Shown: positions 8,050 to 15,403 of the stretch, in pieces
Layout: each line of letters begins with the position of its first letter
How positions within the stretch are numbered: the first letter of the stretch is position 1
NCBI GenBank assembly: GCA_018715295.1
Contig: DVLY01000008.1
Coordinates: 1-29,570, forward strand
From: Candidatus Merdimorpha stercoravium
Lineage (GTDB): Bacteria > Bacteroidota > Bacteroidia > Flavobacteriales > UBA1820
Direction of reading: 5' to 3'
DNA: 29,570 nt
Notes under the pieces: model-generated
Told to the model about the DNA's origin: nothing
Seen by the model: only the letters and a program-made list of their open reading frames with translations
Database searches by the model: none
Made by a program: the position numbers and the translations under genes

Positions 8050-9396
8050 TTGGACCCCGACCCGTATTGTAGTCCGCTGTTGTTGTTTGCTGAAAACGTC
8101 GATTTTCACGCGATCGCCTACATCCTTCTGCTCATCCTGTTGTTCATGGTTTCGGCCCTGATGTCGGGTTCGGAAACTGCGCTGTTTTCCCTCTCCAAGT
8201 CCGAGATCGAAGCGTTCCGCTCCTCGCGCAACCCGAGCGAGGAAAATGTGGCGCGCCTGCTGGAAAAACCCGAACGGCTGCTGGCCACCATCCTGATCGT
8301 CAACAATTTCGTCAACATCGGCATCGTCCTGATCTTCGAATACCTGCTGCGCTATTATCTGGTCATCGAACATCCTGTGCTGCGCGTAGTCGTTTCGGTC
8401 GTGCTCACCACCTTCCTGCTGGTACTCTTCGGCGAAGTGCTGCCCAAGGTGTACGCCACCGGCAACTACAAAGGCTTCAGCCGGTTTGCCTCCGGACCGA
8501 TGACCGTCGTGGTAAGCCTGATGCGCATCTTCAGCGCTCCGTTCATGCTGCTGAGCCGGGGGCTGGAAAAGATCCTCGCCCGCCGTCCGCACGAAACCCT
8601 CTCGGTGGACAACCTCTCCCAGGCACTCGAAATGACCGCCGGCGGCGAATTGGACGAAGACGGGGAAAAGCGCATCCTGGAAGGCATCGTATCCTTCGGC
8701 AAGACCGAAGCCCGCGCCGTGATGACCCCCCGCACCGAAATGTTCACCCTGGCGGACACCTGCCCCTTCGACCGTCTGAAAAGCCAGATCGTCAAACAGG
8801 GCTACTCCCGCATCCCCGTTTACCACGAGGACCCGGACCACATCATCGGCATCCTCTACATCAAGGACCTGCTGGGGCACCTGGGCAAGACGGACTTCGC
8901 CTGGCAATCGCTCCTGCGCGCTCCGCTGTTCGTTCCCGAGAACCGCAAGATCGACGACATCCTGGTGGACTTCCAGGAGCAGAAAAACCACATGGCCATC
9001 GTGGTGGACGAATACGGCGGCACCTCGGGCATCCTCACCATGGACGACATCCTCGAAGAGATCGTGGGCAACATCTCGGACGAATTCGACGAGGAAGAAA
9101 CGCCCTATACGCAGAAAGACGCCACCAACTTCCTCTTCGAAGGCCACATCTCGCTCAAGGACTTCTACCGCGCCATGGACTTCGACGACCGCCAGGAGGA
9201 GACCTTCGAAGCCGCCAAAGGCGAAGCCGACTCCCTGGCCGGATTCCTGCTGGAACTCTCCGGCGCCTTCCCCAAACGCGGACAGGAGATCCGCTTTGGC
9301 CGCTATGCCTTCACCGTCGAATCCATCGACCGCAAGCGCATCCGGCAGATCTCCCTCACCCTGCTCCCCGACGCGCAGGATGAGGAACAAGACTGA
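8050..9396 (+). CDS. gldE: GldE-like CNNM/CBS-domain membrane protein
   Basis: This 448-aa inner-membrane protein belongs to the CNNM/CorC (hemolysin-related) family. Four hydrophobic segments of the CNNM domain lie at about residues 20-170, including the conserved SGSETALFSLSK stretch. A CBS-domain pair spans about 222-342, and the C-terminal CorC/HlyC-type domain spans about 355-440. Relatives move Mg2+ or Na+; in Bacteroidota this branch is named GldE, although non-gliding species also carry it, so ion transport is more likely here than motility. Translation must start at TTG 8050: a stop codon lies in frame at 8032 and the next ATG is 33 codons in, inside the first membrane segment. It is a single-gene unit between its own promoter and terminator. 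I see no gldD next to it. Confidence 0.88.
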   Translation: MDPDPYCSPLLLFAENVDFHAIAYILLLILLFMVSALMSGSETALFSLSKSEIEAFRSSRNPSEENVARLLEKPERLLATILIVNNFVNIGIVLIFEYLLRYYLVIEHPVLRVVVSVVLTTFLLVLFGEVLPKVYATGNYKGFSRFASGPMTVVVSLMRIFSAPFMLLSRGLEKILARRPHETLSVDNLSQALEMTAGGELDEDGEKRILEGIVSFGKTEARAVMTPRTEMFTLADTCPFDRLKSQIVKQGYSRIPVYHEDPDHIIGILYIKDLLGHLGKTDFAWQSLLRAPLFVPENRKIDDILVDFQEQKNHMAIVVDEYGGTSGILTMDDILEEIVGNISDEFDEEETPYTQKDATNFLFEGHISLKDFYRAMDFDDRQEETFEAAKGEADSLAGFLLELSGAFPKRGQEIRFGRYAFTVESIDRKRIRQISLTLLPDAQDEEQD

Positions 9397-9490
9397 CCTC
9401 CTCTTTCCCCGCTTCGCCCCTCGTGAAACAGTTCCTCCTGACAGGGGCACTTGCCGCCTCGCGCCTTCCCGAAGCGATTGTTGATAAATA

Positions 9491-9524
9491 ACGCGCGGAA
9501 AATACCCCGCGCGTCCCTCTTTTT
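9491..9524 (+). terminator. Terminator of gldE
   Basis: An 8-bp GC-rich stem (9491-9498 with 9507-9514) is followed by a T-rich tract ending at 9524. It lies about 95 nt after the gldE stop codon and before the TPR gene. Confidence 0.8.
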
Positions 9525-9565
9525 AGTAACTTTACCCTTTCGCAAAACCAACGCGACATACGCCT

Positions 9566-10960
9566 ATGTTCCTCAATCCGAAAGAAGACCGATCCGACCT
9601 CATCGCCCGGTTTGAATCCATGCTCAAGGAGGGTTCTCCGGTCTTTTTCGATTCCTCGGCCTGGGAGGACATCATCGACTATTACCTGCGCAACCTCCAA
9701 TACGAAAAGGCCGGCATCGCCGCTTCGATGGCCCTGGACACGTACAGCACGTCGTCCTCCCTCTCGCTGGCCTGTGCCGAAGCCTTCATCTACGACGGCA
9801 ACGCCGAACGCGCCCGTCAGATCCTCGACAGCCTCGCTCCCCTGTGCGCCGGCGATGCGGACTACCTGGTCGCGCAAGGGCTCTACCTCTCGTACACCAA
9901 ACAGTCCAAACAGGCCATCGAATGCTACCTGGCTGCCTATCCCGAATACGACGACCGCCTGCGGCTGGACATCCTGCTGGGCGAGGAGTACGCCACTACC
10001 GGCAACCTGAGCCTGGCGGCCAAATACCTCCAACGCGCTGTGCTGGCCAACCCTTCGGATGCCGACACCATCGCCCGCCTGGCCGAGATCTATTCCTTCG
10101 GACAGGACGACGCGCAAGCCGTCCGCTTTTTCAACCGCCTGATCGACGCCGATCCGTACAACGCCGACGCCTGGCACAATCTCGGCATTTTCCTCTCCAA
10201 ACAGGAAAAGTGGGACGAAGCCCTGCGCGCCTACCAGTACACCCTGCTGCTCGATCCGCAACGTGCCATGGCCTACTACGACATGGCCGACGTGTACGAA
10301 CAGCGCGAACAATACGACCTGGTGGCCCGGACGCTGCTCGAACTCCTTTCGGTACGACACTTGGAAGACCCCTATCCGTACCTCCGCCTGGGGGAATGCT
10401 ACCAAGCGATGGACGACTTCGACAGCGCCTGCGAATACTTCCTCAAAGCCGTACATTACGACCCGCAGCTCTCCCGCGGATGGTACGGGCTGGCGGCCGT
10501 GCACTTCGATGCCGGCTACAAGAAACAAGCCCTCGACTACATCCGCCAAGGTATGGCGGCCGACCGCTACGACATCGACTGCCTGCGGCTGGCCTGGGAG
10601 ATCGAGGAATCGCTCGAACGCTACGACGACGCCCTGACCCACCTGCAGGAAGTGATCGACCACCCGGAGAGCAACGCCGAAGACTACCTCGACCTGGCCT
10701 ACTTCCTCTACCAGCGGGGACGGCTCAAGGAATCGCTCGACACCCTGAAAACCACCCGGACGCTTTTCCCCGAAGCCCACGAGGTCTTCTACCACCTTTG
10801 CGCCCTGTATTGCGCCCTCGACCAACGGGAACGCTGTCTGGAAATGTTCGAGCGCGCCGTACGCCTCGCCCCGGAAATGATCGGCGTGCTGCGCGACAAT
10901 TACCCGAACCTGATGCGGGTGGACGAAACCAACAAGAAGATCTATCTCACACAAAAATAA
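9566..10960 (+). CDS. Cytoplasmic tetratricopeptide-repeat protein
   Basis: The 464-aa protein is built almost entirely of TPR-like helical hairpins from about residue 40 to 450, for example the repeats containing DAWHNLGIFLSKQEKWDEAL and YPYLRLGECYQAMDDFDSA. It has no signal peptide or membrane segment, so it should be cytoplasmic. TPR arrays bind other proteins; no enzymatic domain is visible, and the partner is unknown. The gene ends 12 nt before the GH20 hexosaminidase gene and is probably co-transcribed with it. Upstream, TAACTTTA at 9527-9534 resembles a -7 element with one mismatch, and I see no matching -33 box. A general scaffold or chaperone role is inference. Confidence 0.85.
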   Translation: MFLNPKEDRSDLIARFESMLKEGSPVFFDSSAWEDIIDYYLRNLQYEKAGIAASMALDTYSTSSSLSLACAEAFIYDGNAERARQILDSLAPLCAGDADYLVAQGLYLSYTKQSKQAIECYLAAYPEYDDRLRLDILLGEEYATTGNLSLAAKYLQRAVLANPSDADTIARLAEIYSFGQDDAQAVRFFNRLIDADPYNADAWHNLGIFLSKQEKWDEALRAYQYTLLLDPQRAMAYYDMADVYEQREQYDLVARTLLELLSVRHLEDPYPYLRLGECYQAMDDFDSACEYFLKAVHYDPQLSRGWYGLAAVHFDAGYKKQALDYIRQGMAADRYDIDCLRLAWEIEESLERYDDALTHLQEVIDHPESNAEDYLDLAYFLYQRGRLKESLDTLKTTRTLFPEAHEVFYHLCALYCALDQRERCLEMFERAVRLAPEMIGVLRDNYPNLMRVDETNKKIYLTQK

Positions 10961-10972
10961 AATTCAAACTCC

Positions 10973-13522
10973 ATGCTCAAAAGACTCCTTCTTCTATCCG
11001 CCGCAGCCGCGCTGATGGTCGGATGTTCCGCCAAGAAACAAGGCGCGGAGATGGCGCCGGTGGACGTTACCTGGACGATGGCCGGCAACATGCAAGGTCC
11101 GGACAGTGCCTACTACAAGACGGTGTTCACCTTCCGCAACACCTCGGATCGCCCGTTGGACAACAACTGGGTCATCTACTACAACCAGTTCCCGCGTGTT
11201 CCCCTGCATTCGGACTCCACGCAGGTAAAGGCCGAGAAAGTCATCGCCGACTTCTTCCGCCTGTACCCCACCGAGTATTACCAGCCGATCGCCCCCGGCG
11301 ATTCGCTCGAAGTAACGATCCTCTTCCGCGGGTCCTCCAGCAAAGAGATCGAAGCCCCGATGGGCATGTACTTCGTCCCCTGCGACGAGCAGGGCAAGGA
11401 GCTCACCCCGCAAAAGATGAATCCCGTTACCATCACCCCGTTCGACCCCTCCACTTCGGCCCGCCGCAACAAGAACGACCGCTACCCCTATCCCTACGGC
11501 CCGTTCCAGTATGCCCAGGACGAAGACCTGGTGCTGGACGCTCCCTTGCGTTCGCTGGACATCATCCCTTCGGTAAAACAAGGCCGTGAAACGGGCGACA
11601 CCGTCGCCATCGGGTCGCGCATCGCCCTCTCCGCTTCGGCCGGGCTGGACAATGAAAAAGACTTCCTGGCCCAGGTACTCGAAAAGGACTATGCCGCACA
11701 ACTCTCGGATTCGGCAGCCTACCCCATCTCGCTGGCTATCGACTCTACGGCCGCCTGGACCAACGGGGAAAGCTACCGCCTGGAACTCACTCCCGAAGGG
11801 GCTGCCATCACCGGAGCTTCCTCGGCCGGCGTGTTCTACGGCATCCAGACCCTGCGCGCCGTACTGGGAATGAACACCCTGCCGCTGCGCACACCTGCCA
11901 TATCCATCAGCGACTATCCCGACTTCGGATACCGGGGCATGCACCTGGACGTCGCCCGCAACTTCCAGACTCCCGAGGCAGTCAAACACCTGCTGGACAT
12001 GATGGCTTACTACAAGCTGAACGTCTTCCATTTCCACTTCAACGACGACGAGTCCTGGCGTCTGGAGATCCCCGGCATTCCCGAACTGACCTCCTACGGT
12101 GCCCGTCGCGGCCATACGCTCGATGAAAAGGACATGCTGCACCCCACCTACGGTTCCGGTCCGTTTGCCGACGACACCACTTCGCACGGCTATGGCTACT
12201 TTACCCGCGAGCAATTCATCGACCTGCTGCAGTACGCCACCCGCCTGCACATCCAGGTGATCCCCGAGATCGAAACTCCCGGCCACGCCCGCGCCGCCAT
12301 CTACTCGATGAAGCACCGGTATGAAAAATACAAGGATACCGATCCTGAAGAAGCTACCCGTTACCTGCTGCACGACCCGGCCGACACGTCCGAATACACC
12401 TCCGCCCAAGGCTTCCATGACAACGTGATGTGCGTAGCCAACGAAGGGGTGTACAACTTCCTGGACAAAGTCGTTACCGAACTCCAGGCCATGTACCGCG
12501 AAGCCGGTGCTCCGCTGGCAGGCATCCAGACCGGCGGCGACGAAGTGCCGCGCGGCGCATGGCTCGGTTCCCCGGCCTGCCAAGCTTTGATCGACCAGGG
12601 AGTCGTCGCTTCCAAGGATGATCTGCGCGACTACTATACCGCCCGCCTGAAGAAGATCCTGGACGAGAAAGGCCTGAAATTCTACGGCTGGATGGAGATT
12701 GCCACCAAAAAAGGCAAGGTCAATCCCAAATTCCAGGATGCCGGTTTCGTCGCCTACTGCTGGGATACGGTCGGCAGCTGGGGCGGTGAAGAGATGCCCT
12801 ACCACCTGGCCAACTCGGGGGTAGACGTCATCCTGTGCAACGCCCCCAACCTGTACTTCGACTTTGCATACAACAAACATGCCGAAGAACCGGGTCTCTA
12901 CTGGGGCGGTTGGGTAAACGAGCGCGACTCGTACAACCTGCTGCCGTACGACATGTACCGCTCGGTACGTATCGCCCTGAACGGCACCCCGATGGATTGG
13001 GACAAAGCCGTGAGGAAAGCCAACGGCACCCCGAAAGAACGCCTGACCTCCGAAGGCAAGAAACACATCCTCGGCATTCAGGGCGAACTGTGGAGCGAGA
13101 CCATCAAAGGCGAGCCGATGATGCAGTACTACATCTTCCCCAAGATCGTCGGGCTGGCCGAACGCGCTTGGGATGCCGTTCCCGACTGGTCGATGATCTC
13201 CGGCAAGCAGACACGCGAGAAAGCCTACAACGAGGCCCTCGGCGCTTACCTGACCAAGATCGCCCGCAAGGAAATGCCCTACTGGGAAAAACAGGGCATC
13301 AACTTCCGCCTTGCCTCGCCCGGTATCGAGATCAAGGACGGCATGCTCTACATCACCAACTCCGTTCCCGGCACCTCGGTACACTATACCACCGACGGCA
13401 GCGAGCCTACCGAGCAGTCGCCCATCTGGACGGCTCCCGTACCGGTAGAAGGCACCGACATCCGGGCTACGACCATCGGTTTCGGGAAAAAGAGCGTTAC
13501 GCTCCAGTACCAGGGCGAATAG
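10973..13522 (+). CDS. Beta-N-acetylhexosaminidase, GH20 lipoprotein
   Basis: This enzyme removes terminal beta-linked GlcNAc or GalNAc from glycans. The 849-aa protein begins with a lipoprotein signal peptide (lipobox LMVGC, C18), so it should be anchored in the outer membrane or periplasm. Domains in order are: an N-terminal chitobiase-type carbohydrate-binding domain (about 25-160); a GH20b domain (about 190-315); the GH20 barrel (about 318-770) with RGMHLDVARNF, FHFNDDESWRLEI, IPEIETPGHA and the catalytic pair D523-E524 in GGDEVP; and a chitobiase C-terminal domain (about 780-849). GH20 enzymes use substrate-assisted catalysis, with the glutamate as acid/base. It follows the TPR gene by 12 nt and ends in a strong terminator. 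Host mucin, N-glycan or chitin substrates are all possible. Confidence 0.95.
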   Translation: MLKRLLLLSAAAALMVGCSAKKQGAEMAPVDVTWTMAGNMQGPDSAYYKTVFTFRNTSDRPLDNNWVIYYNQFPRVPLHSDSTQVKAEKVIADFFRLYPTEYYQPIAPGDSLEVTILFRGSSSKEIEAPMGMYFVPCDEQGKELTPQKMNPVTITPFDPSTSARRNKNDRYPYPYGPFQYAQDEDLVLDAPLRSLDIIPSVKQGRETGDTVAIGSRIALSASAGLDNEKDFLAQVLEKDYAAQLSDSAAYPISLAIDSTAAWTNGESYRLELTPEGAAITGASSAGVFYGIQTLRAVLGMNTLPLRTPAISISDYPDFGYRGMHLDVARNFQTPEAVKHLLDMMAYYKLNVFHFHFNDDESWRLEIPGIPELTSYGARRGHTLDEKDMLHPTYGSGPFADDTTSHGYGYFTREQFIDLLQYATRLHIQVIPEIETPGHARAAIYSMKHRYEKYKDTDPEEATRYLLHDPADTSEYTSAQGFHDNVMCVANEGVYNFLDKVVTELQAMYREAGAPLAGIQTGGDEVPRGAWLGSPACQALIDQGVVASKDDLRDYYTARLKKILDEKGLKFYGWMEIATKKGKVNPKFQDAGFVAYCWDTVGSWGGEEMPYHLANSGVDVILCNAPNLYFDFAYNKHAEEPGLYWGGWVNERDSYNLLPYDMYRSVRIALNGTPMDWDKAVRKANGTPKERLTSEGKKHILGIQGELWSETIKGEPMMQYYIFPKIVGLAERAWDAVPDWSMISGKQTREKAYNEALGAYLTKIARKEMPYWEKQGINFRLASPGIEIKDGMLYITNSVPGTSVHYTTDGSEPTEQSPIWTAPVPVEGTDIRATTIGFGKKSVTLQYQGE

Positions 13523-13547
13523 TGTCCCGGGAAGTTTCCTGAAAAGC

Positions 13548-13578
13548 ATCCCCGCGACTCTCGTCGCGGGGATTTTTT
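13548..13578 (+). terminator. Terminator of the TPR-GH20 operon
   Basis: A perfect 11-bp stem (13548-13558 with 13563-13573) has a 4-nt loop and six consecutive T at 13573-13578. It begins 26 nt past the GH20 stop codon. Confidence 0.92.
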
Positions 13579-13620
13579 ATCCGTCTTCCGAATGCCGGCA
13601 AATATTTTTTCGCGGGAAAA

Positions 13621-13652
13621 TTTGCACGGGGAATATTTTCACCGTACATTTG
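13621..13652 (+). promoter_or_regulatory. Promoter of tRNA-Arg
   Basis: TTTG at 13621-13624, a 20-nt spacer, and TACATTTG at 13645-13652 match the Bacteroidota consensus. The mature tRNA 5' end at 13676 lies about 24 nt after the -7 box, leaving a short precursor leader. Confidence 0.8.
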
Positions 13653-13675
13653 CCACCGTCTAACGACAGACAACC

Positions 13676-13749
13676 GGTCCCGTAGCTTAACTGAATAGAG
13701 CATCAGATTACGGCTCTGAAGGTTGAAGGTTTGAATCCTTCCGGGATCA
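13676..13749 (+). tRNA. tRNA-Arg(ACG)
   Basis: The 74-nt cloverleaf folds completely. The acceptor stem is 13676-13682 with 13142+... that is 13742-13748 (one G-T pair), and A13749 is the discriminator. The D stem is GCTT/GAGC, the anticodon stem TCAGA/TCTGA holds the loop TTACGGC with anticodon ACG at 13710-13712, and the T stem is GAAGG/CCTTC. ACG is read as inosine-CG after A-to-I editing and decodes CGN arginine codons. CCA is not encoded. The D loop has G18-A19 in place of GG, and the T loop has TTT in place of TTC, so A19-U56 appears to replace the usual G19-C56 pair. The gene stands alone with its own promoter and terminator. Confidence 0.95.
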
Positions 13750-13754
13750 CTGAG

Positions 13755-13785
13755 AAAGCCCCTGCATTGCGCAGGGGCTTTTTTA
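13755..13785 (+). terminator. Terminator of tRNA-Arg
   Basis: An 11-bp stem (13755-13765 with 13771-13781) carries a 5-nt loop and runs into a T tract. It starts 6 nt after the tRNA 3' end. Confidence 0.92.
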
Positions 13786-13837
13786 TTGGGTATCACCTCT
13801 CCAAACCTGCCCATTTCCGAAAAACCGCCCCACAAGA

Positions 13838-13879
13838 AAAGTCCCGTCGGAGCATTTTTCAACGCTCCGACGGGACTTT
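13838..13879 (-). terminator. Hairpin terminator of the metallophosphoesterase gene
   Basis: A perfect 16-bp inverted repeat (13838-13853 with 13864-13879) has a 10-nt loop. On the minus strand a short T tract follows the stem. It lies 64 nt past the phosphoesterase stop codon. Because it converges with the tRNA unit, it may block read-through from both sides. Confidence 0.75.
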
Positions 13880-13942
13880 GCCAGCCAACTTCACTGCCTC
13901 TCCAAAGAGCCACCCTGCCCCTTCTTGGCAGGATGCAGTGGA

Positions 13943-15238
13943 TTATCTTTTGGCTTTTACCACCGCCTGGTCGATCTTCGTGCCGTTGCGGTCGTAAAGG
14001 GTGAGCAGCAACTGATCGTCGTTGCCTTCAAGCAGGATCGCACCGACCGTACGGCCACCTTCGCTCCAACGGCATTTGATCAAGTCCTTGTTGTCGGTCC
14101 ATTCTTTGAGTTCCTGTCCCCGTTCGTTGTCCGAAGAAGGCGTCTGAATGTACACCGTACCTACCGAACCATCGGTTTCCTTGCCCTGGTACACGGCATT
14201 GGTGCGGGCATAGATGTGGTTGTTGGCTCCGATGGCCAAATCGACACCGCACTGGTCGAACAAGTCTTTCCACCGGTTGTATTGGGAAGCCCGACCATTA
14301 TTTCCATAAAACCACTGGTAGTGCTCCATCACCACGATGTACTTCGAGGGATTGTTCTCGATCACTTCCCGCACCCATGCCTGGGCAGCGGCCAGACCTT
14401 CGTCGCTGCGCATATCCTCGTTGTTGAGCATGATGAACAGCACATTGCCGTACTTGAAATAGTAACATACCCCCTCTTCGCCCGGATAGCCGTTGAGCGG
14501 ATTGTTGTTCACGTGGCGGAAGTACTCGTTGCTCAAGCGTTTGGACTGACGGTCCATGTTGTCATGGTTGCCGTTCACCCCCGCCCAAAGGTATTTTTTG
14601 AAGTGTCGCTGCTCGTAGAGGTCCCTCCAGAAGGAATAGCTCCCGCCCCAGGCGCACACATCGCCCACGTGGAGCATCAGGTCGAAGTCGCCCCCGTTGC
14701 ACGCCTCGAGGGTATCGAGCATAGCCATCGCCGAAACTACCCGCGCACCGAGCGGCGGATACGCATGGAAGTCGGAGATGATCCCCGCCGTCCACGCTCC
14801 CGAACGCGGCGCCGTCTTGAAGTAACGCACCTGGCTCATGTTCCCCTTCTCGCCCACGCGGTACATGTAGCGGGTGCCGGGCTTGAGTTTGTCCAGGGAA
14901 ACGGTGCACTGCCAAAAACGCGCCTGTTCGAAAAAGCTCTCTCCGGTAGCTTTCTTGGAGAAAAGGCTGTCGAATACCGTACAGTAGGCCTGCTCCGCGC
15001 GGGTCGTCCGGGCTTTCTTCCAGAGCGTATCACTCGCTTCGGTCCATTGGCAGATCGCCTTGCGGGCTTTCTGATCGCTGTGCCAATTGATACGCACCTG
15101 ATGCCAGGTCTCCTCGCCCGGGTTGGCGATCACGGTGTAGGCACTCGGTGCCTGTTGGCTCTCTACGGCGGGCTGAGCCGACACCCAACACGACAGCCCC
15201 CACAGAGCCGCCGCCAGGAACATTGCTTTGTTTTTCAT
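13943..15238 (-). CDS. Secreted purple-acid-phosphatase-like metallophosphoesterase
   Basis: The 431-aa protein belongs to the calcineurin-like phosphoesterase superfamily with a purple acid phosphatase layout. I use ATG 15238, which begins directly with a signal peptide (MKNKAMFLAAALWGLSCWVSAQ, cleaved after about residue 21); the open frame extends further upstream but adds an unlikely leader. An Fn3-like N-terminal domain spans about 30-140. The metal-site motifs are SDFH (D156, H158), GD (D193), GNHD (N224-H225-D226), H306 in MEHYQW, and N340-H341 in ANNHIYAR. The last motif is GHxH in most relatives, so its first histidine is replaced by asparagine here. It should act on phosphate esters in the periplasm, but the substrate is unknown. 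It is a single-gene unit ending in a hairpin terminator. Confidence 0.88.
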   Translation of the reverse strand: MKNKAMFLAAALWGLSCWVSAQPAVESQQAPSAYTVIANPGEETWHQVRINWHSDQKARKAICQWTEASDTLWKKARTTRAEQAYCTVFDSLFSKKATGESFFEQARFWQCTVSLDKLKPGTRYMYRVGEKGNMSQVRYFKTAPRSGAWTAGIISDFHAYPPLGARVVSAMAMLDTLEACNGGDFDLMLHVGDVCAWGGSYSFWRDLYEQRHFKKYLWAGVNGNHDNMDRQSKRLSNEYFRHVNNNPLNGYPGEEGVCYYFKYGNVLFIMLNNEDMRSDEGLAAAQAWVREVIENNPSKYIVVMEHYQWFYGNNGRASQYNRWKDLFDQCGVDLAIGANNHIYARTNAVYQGKETDGSVGTVYIQTPSSDNERGQELKEWTDNKDLIKCRWSEGGRTVGAILLEGNDDQLLLTLYDRNGTKIDQAVVKAKR

Positions 15239-15272
15239 ACCATGCAAAACGTTTTTTAAGATGATCGAAAAG

Positions 15273-15280
15273 CAAAGATA
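15273..15280 (-). promoter_or_regulatory. Candidate -7 element for the metallophosphoesterase gene
   Basis: The minus strand reads TATCTTTG, identical to the gldE -7 box, 34 nt before the ATG at 15238. No good TTTG lies 19-21 nt upstream, so support is partial. Confidence 0.5.
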
Positions 15281-15330
15281 GCCAACTTTTGCCGGGAAAC
15301 CGCCGCAATATCCCGAAAAAACTCGGGCAC

Positions 15331-15380
15331 AAAAAAAGGATCCTCCGTTGCAGTGCCGAAAGCGCCGCAACGGAGGATCC
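15331..15380 (-). terminator. Terminator of the fimbrillin/PCMD operon
   Basis: A perfect 14-bp stem (15338-15351 with 15367-15380) encloses a 15-nt loop. On the minus strand it is followed by seven T. It lies 23 nt past the stop codon of the fimbrillin-like gene. Confidence 0.92.
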
Positions 15381-15403
15381 CACCCTCGAAAGGGGAAAAG
15401 ACA

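Noticed and set aside
9356..10954. Minus-strand open frame of 532 codons
   Set aside because: Antisense of the TPR gene; low-complexity Val/Gly/Gln-rich translation with no domain.
10994..13549. Minus-strand open frame of 851 codons
   Set aside because: Antisense of the GH20 hexosaminidase, which has complete catalytic motifs.
13676..13749. tRNA gene as phage or island attachment site
   Set aside because: No integrase, no direct repeat of the tRNA 3' end and no foreign genes nearby; the flanking genes have their own terminators.
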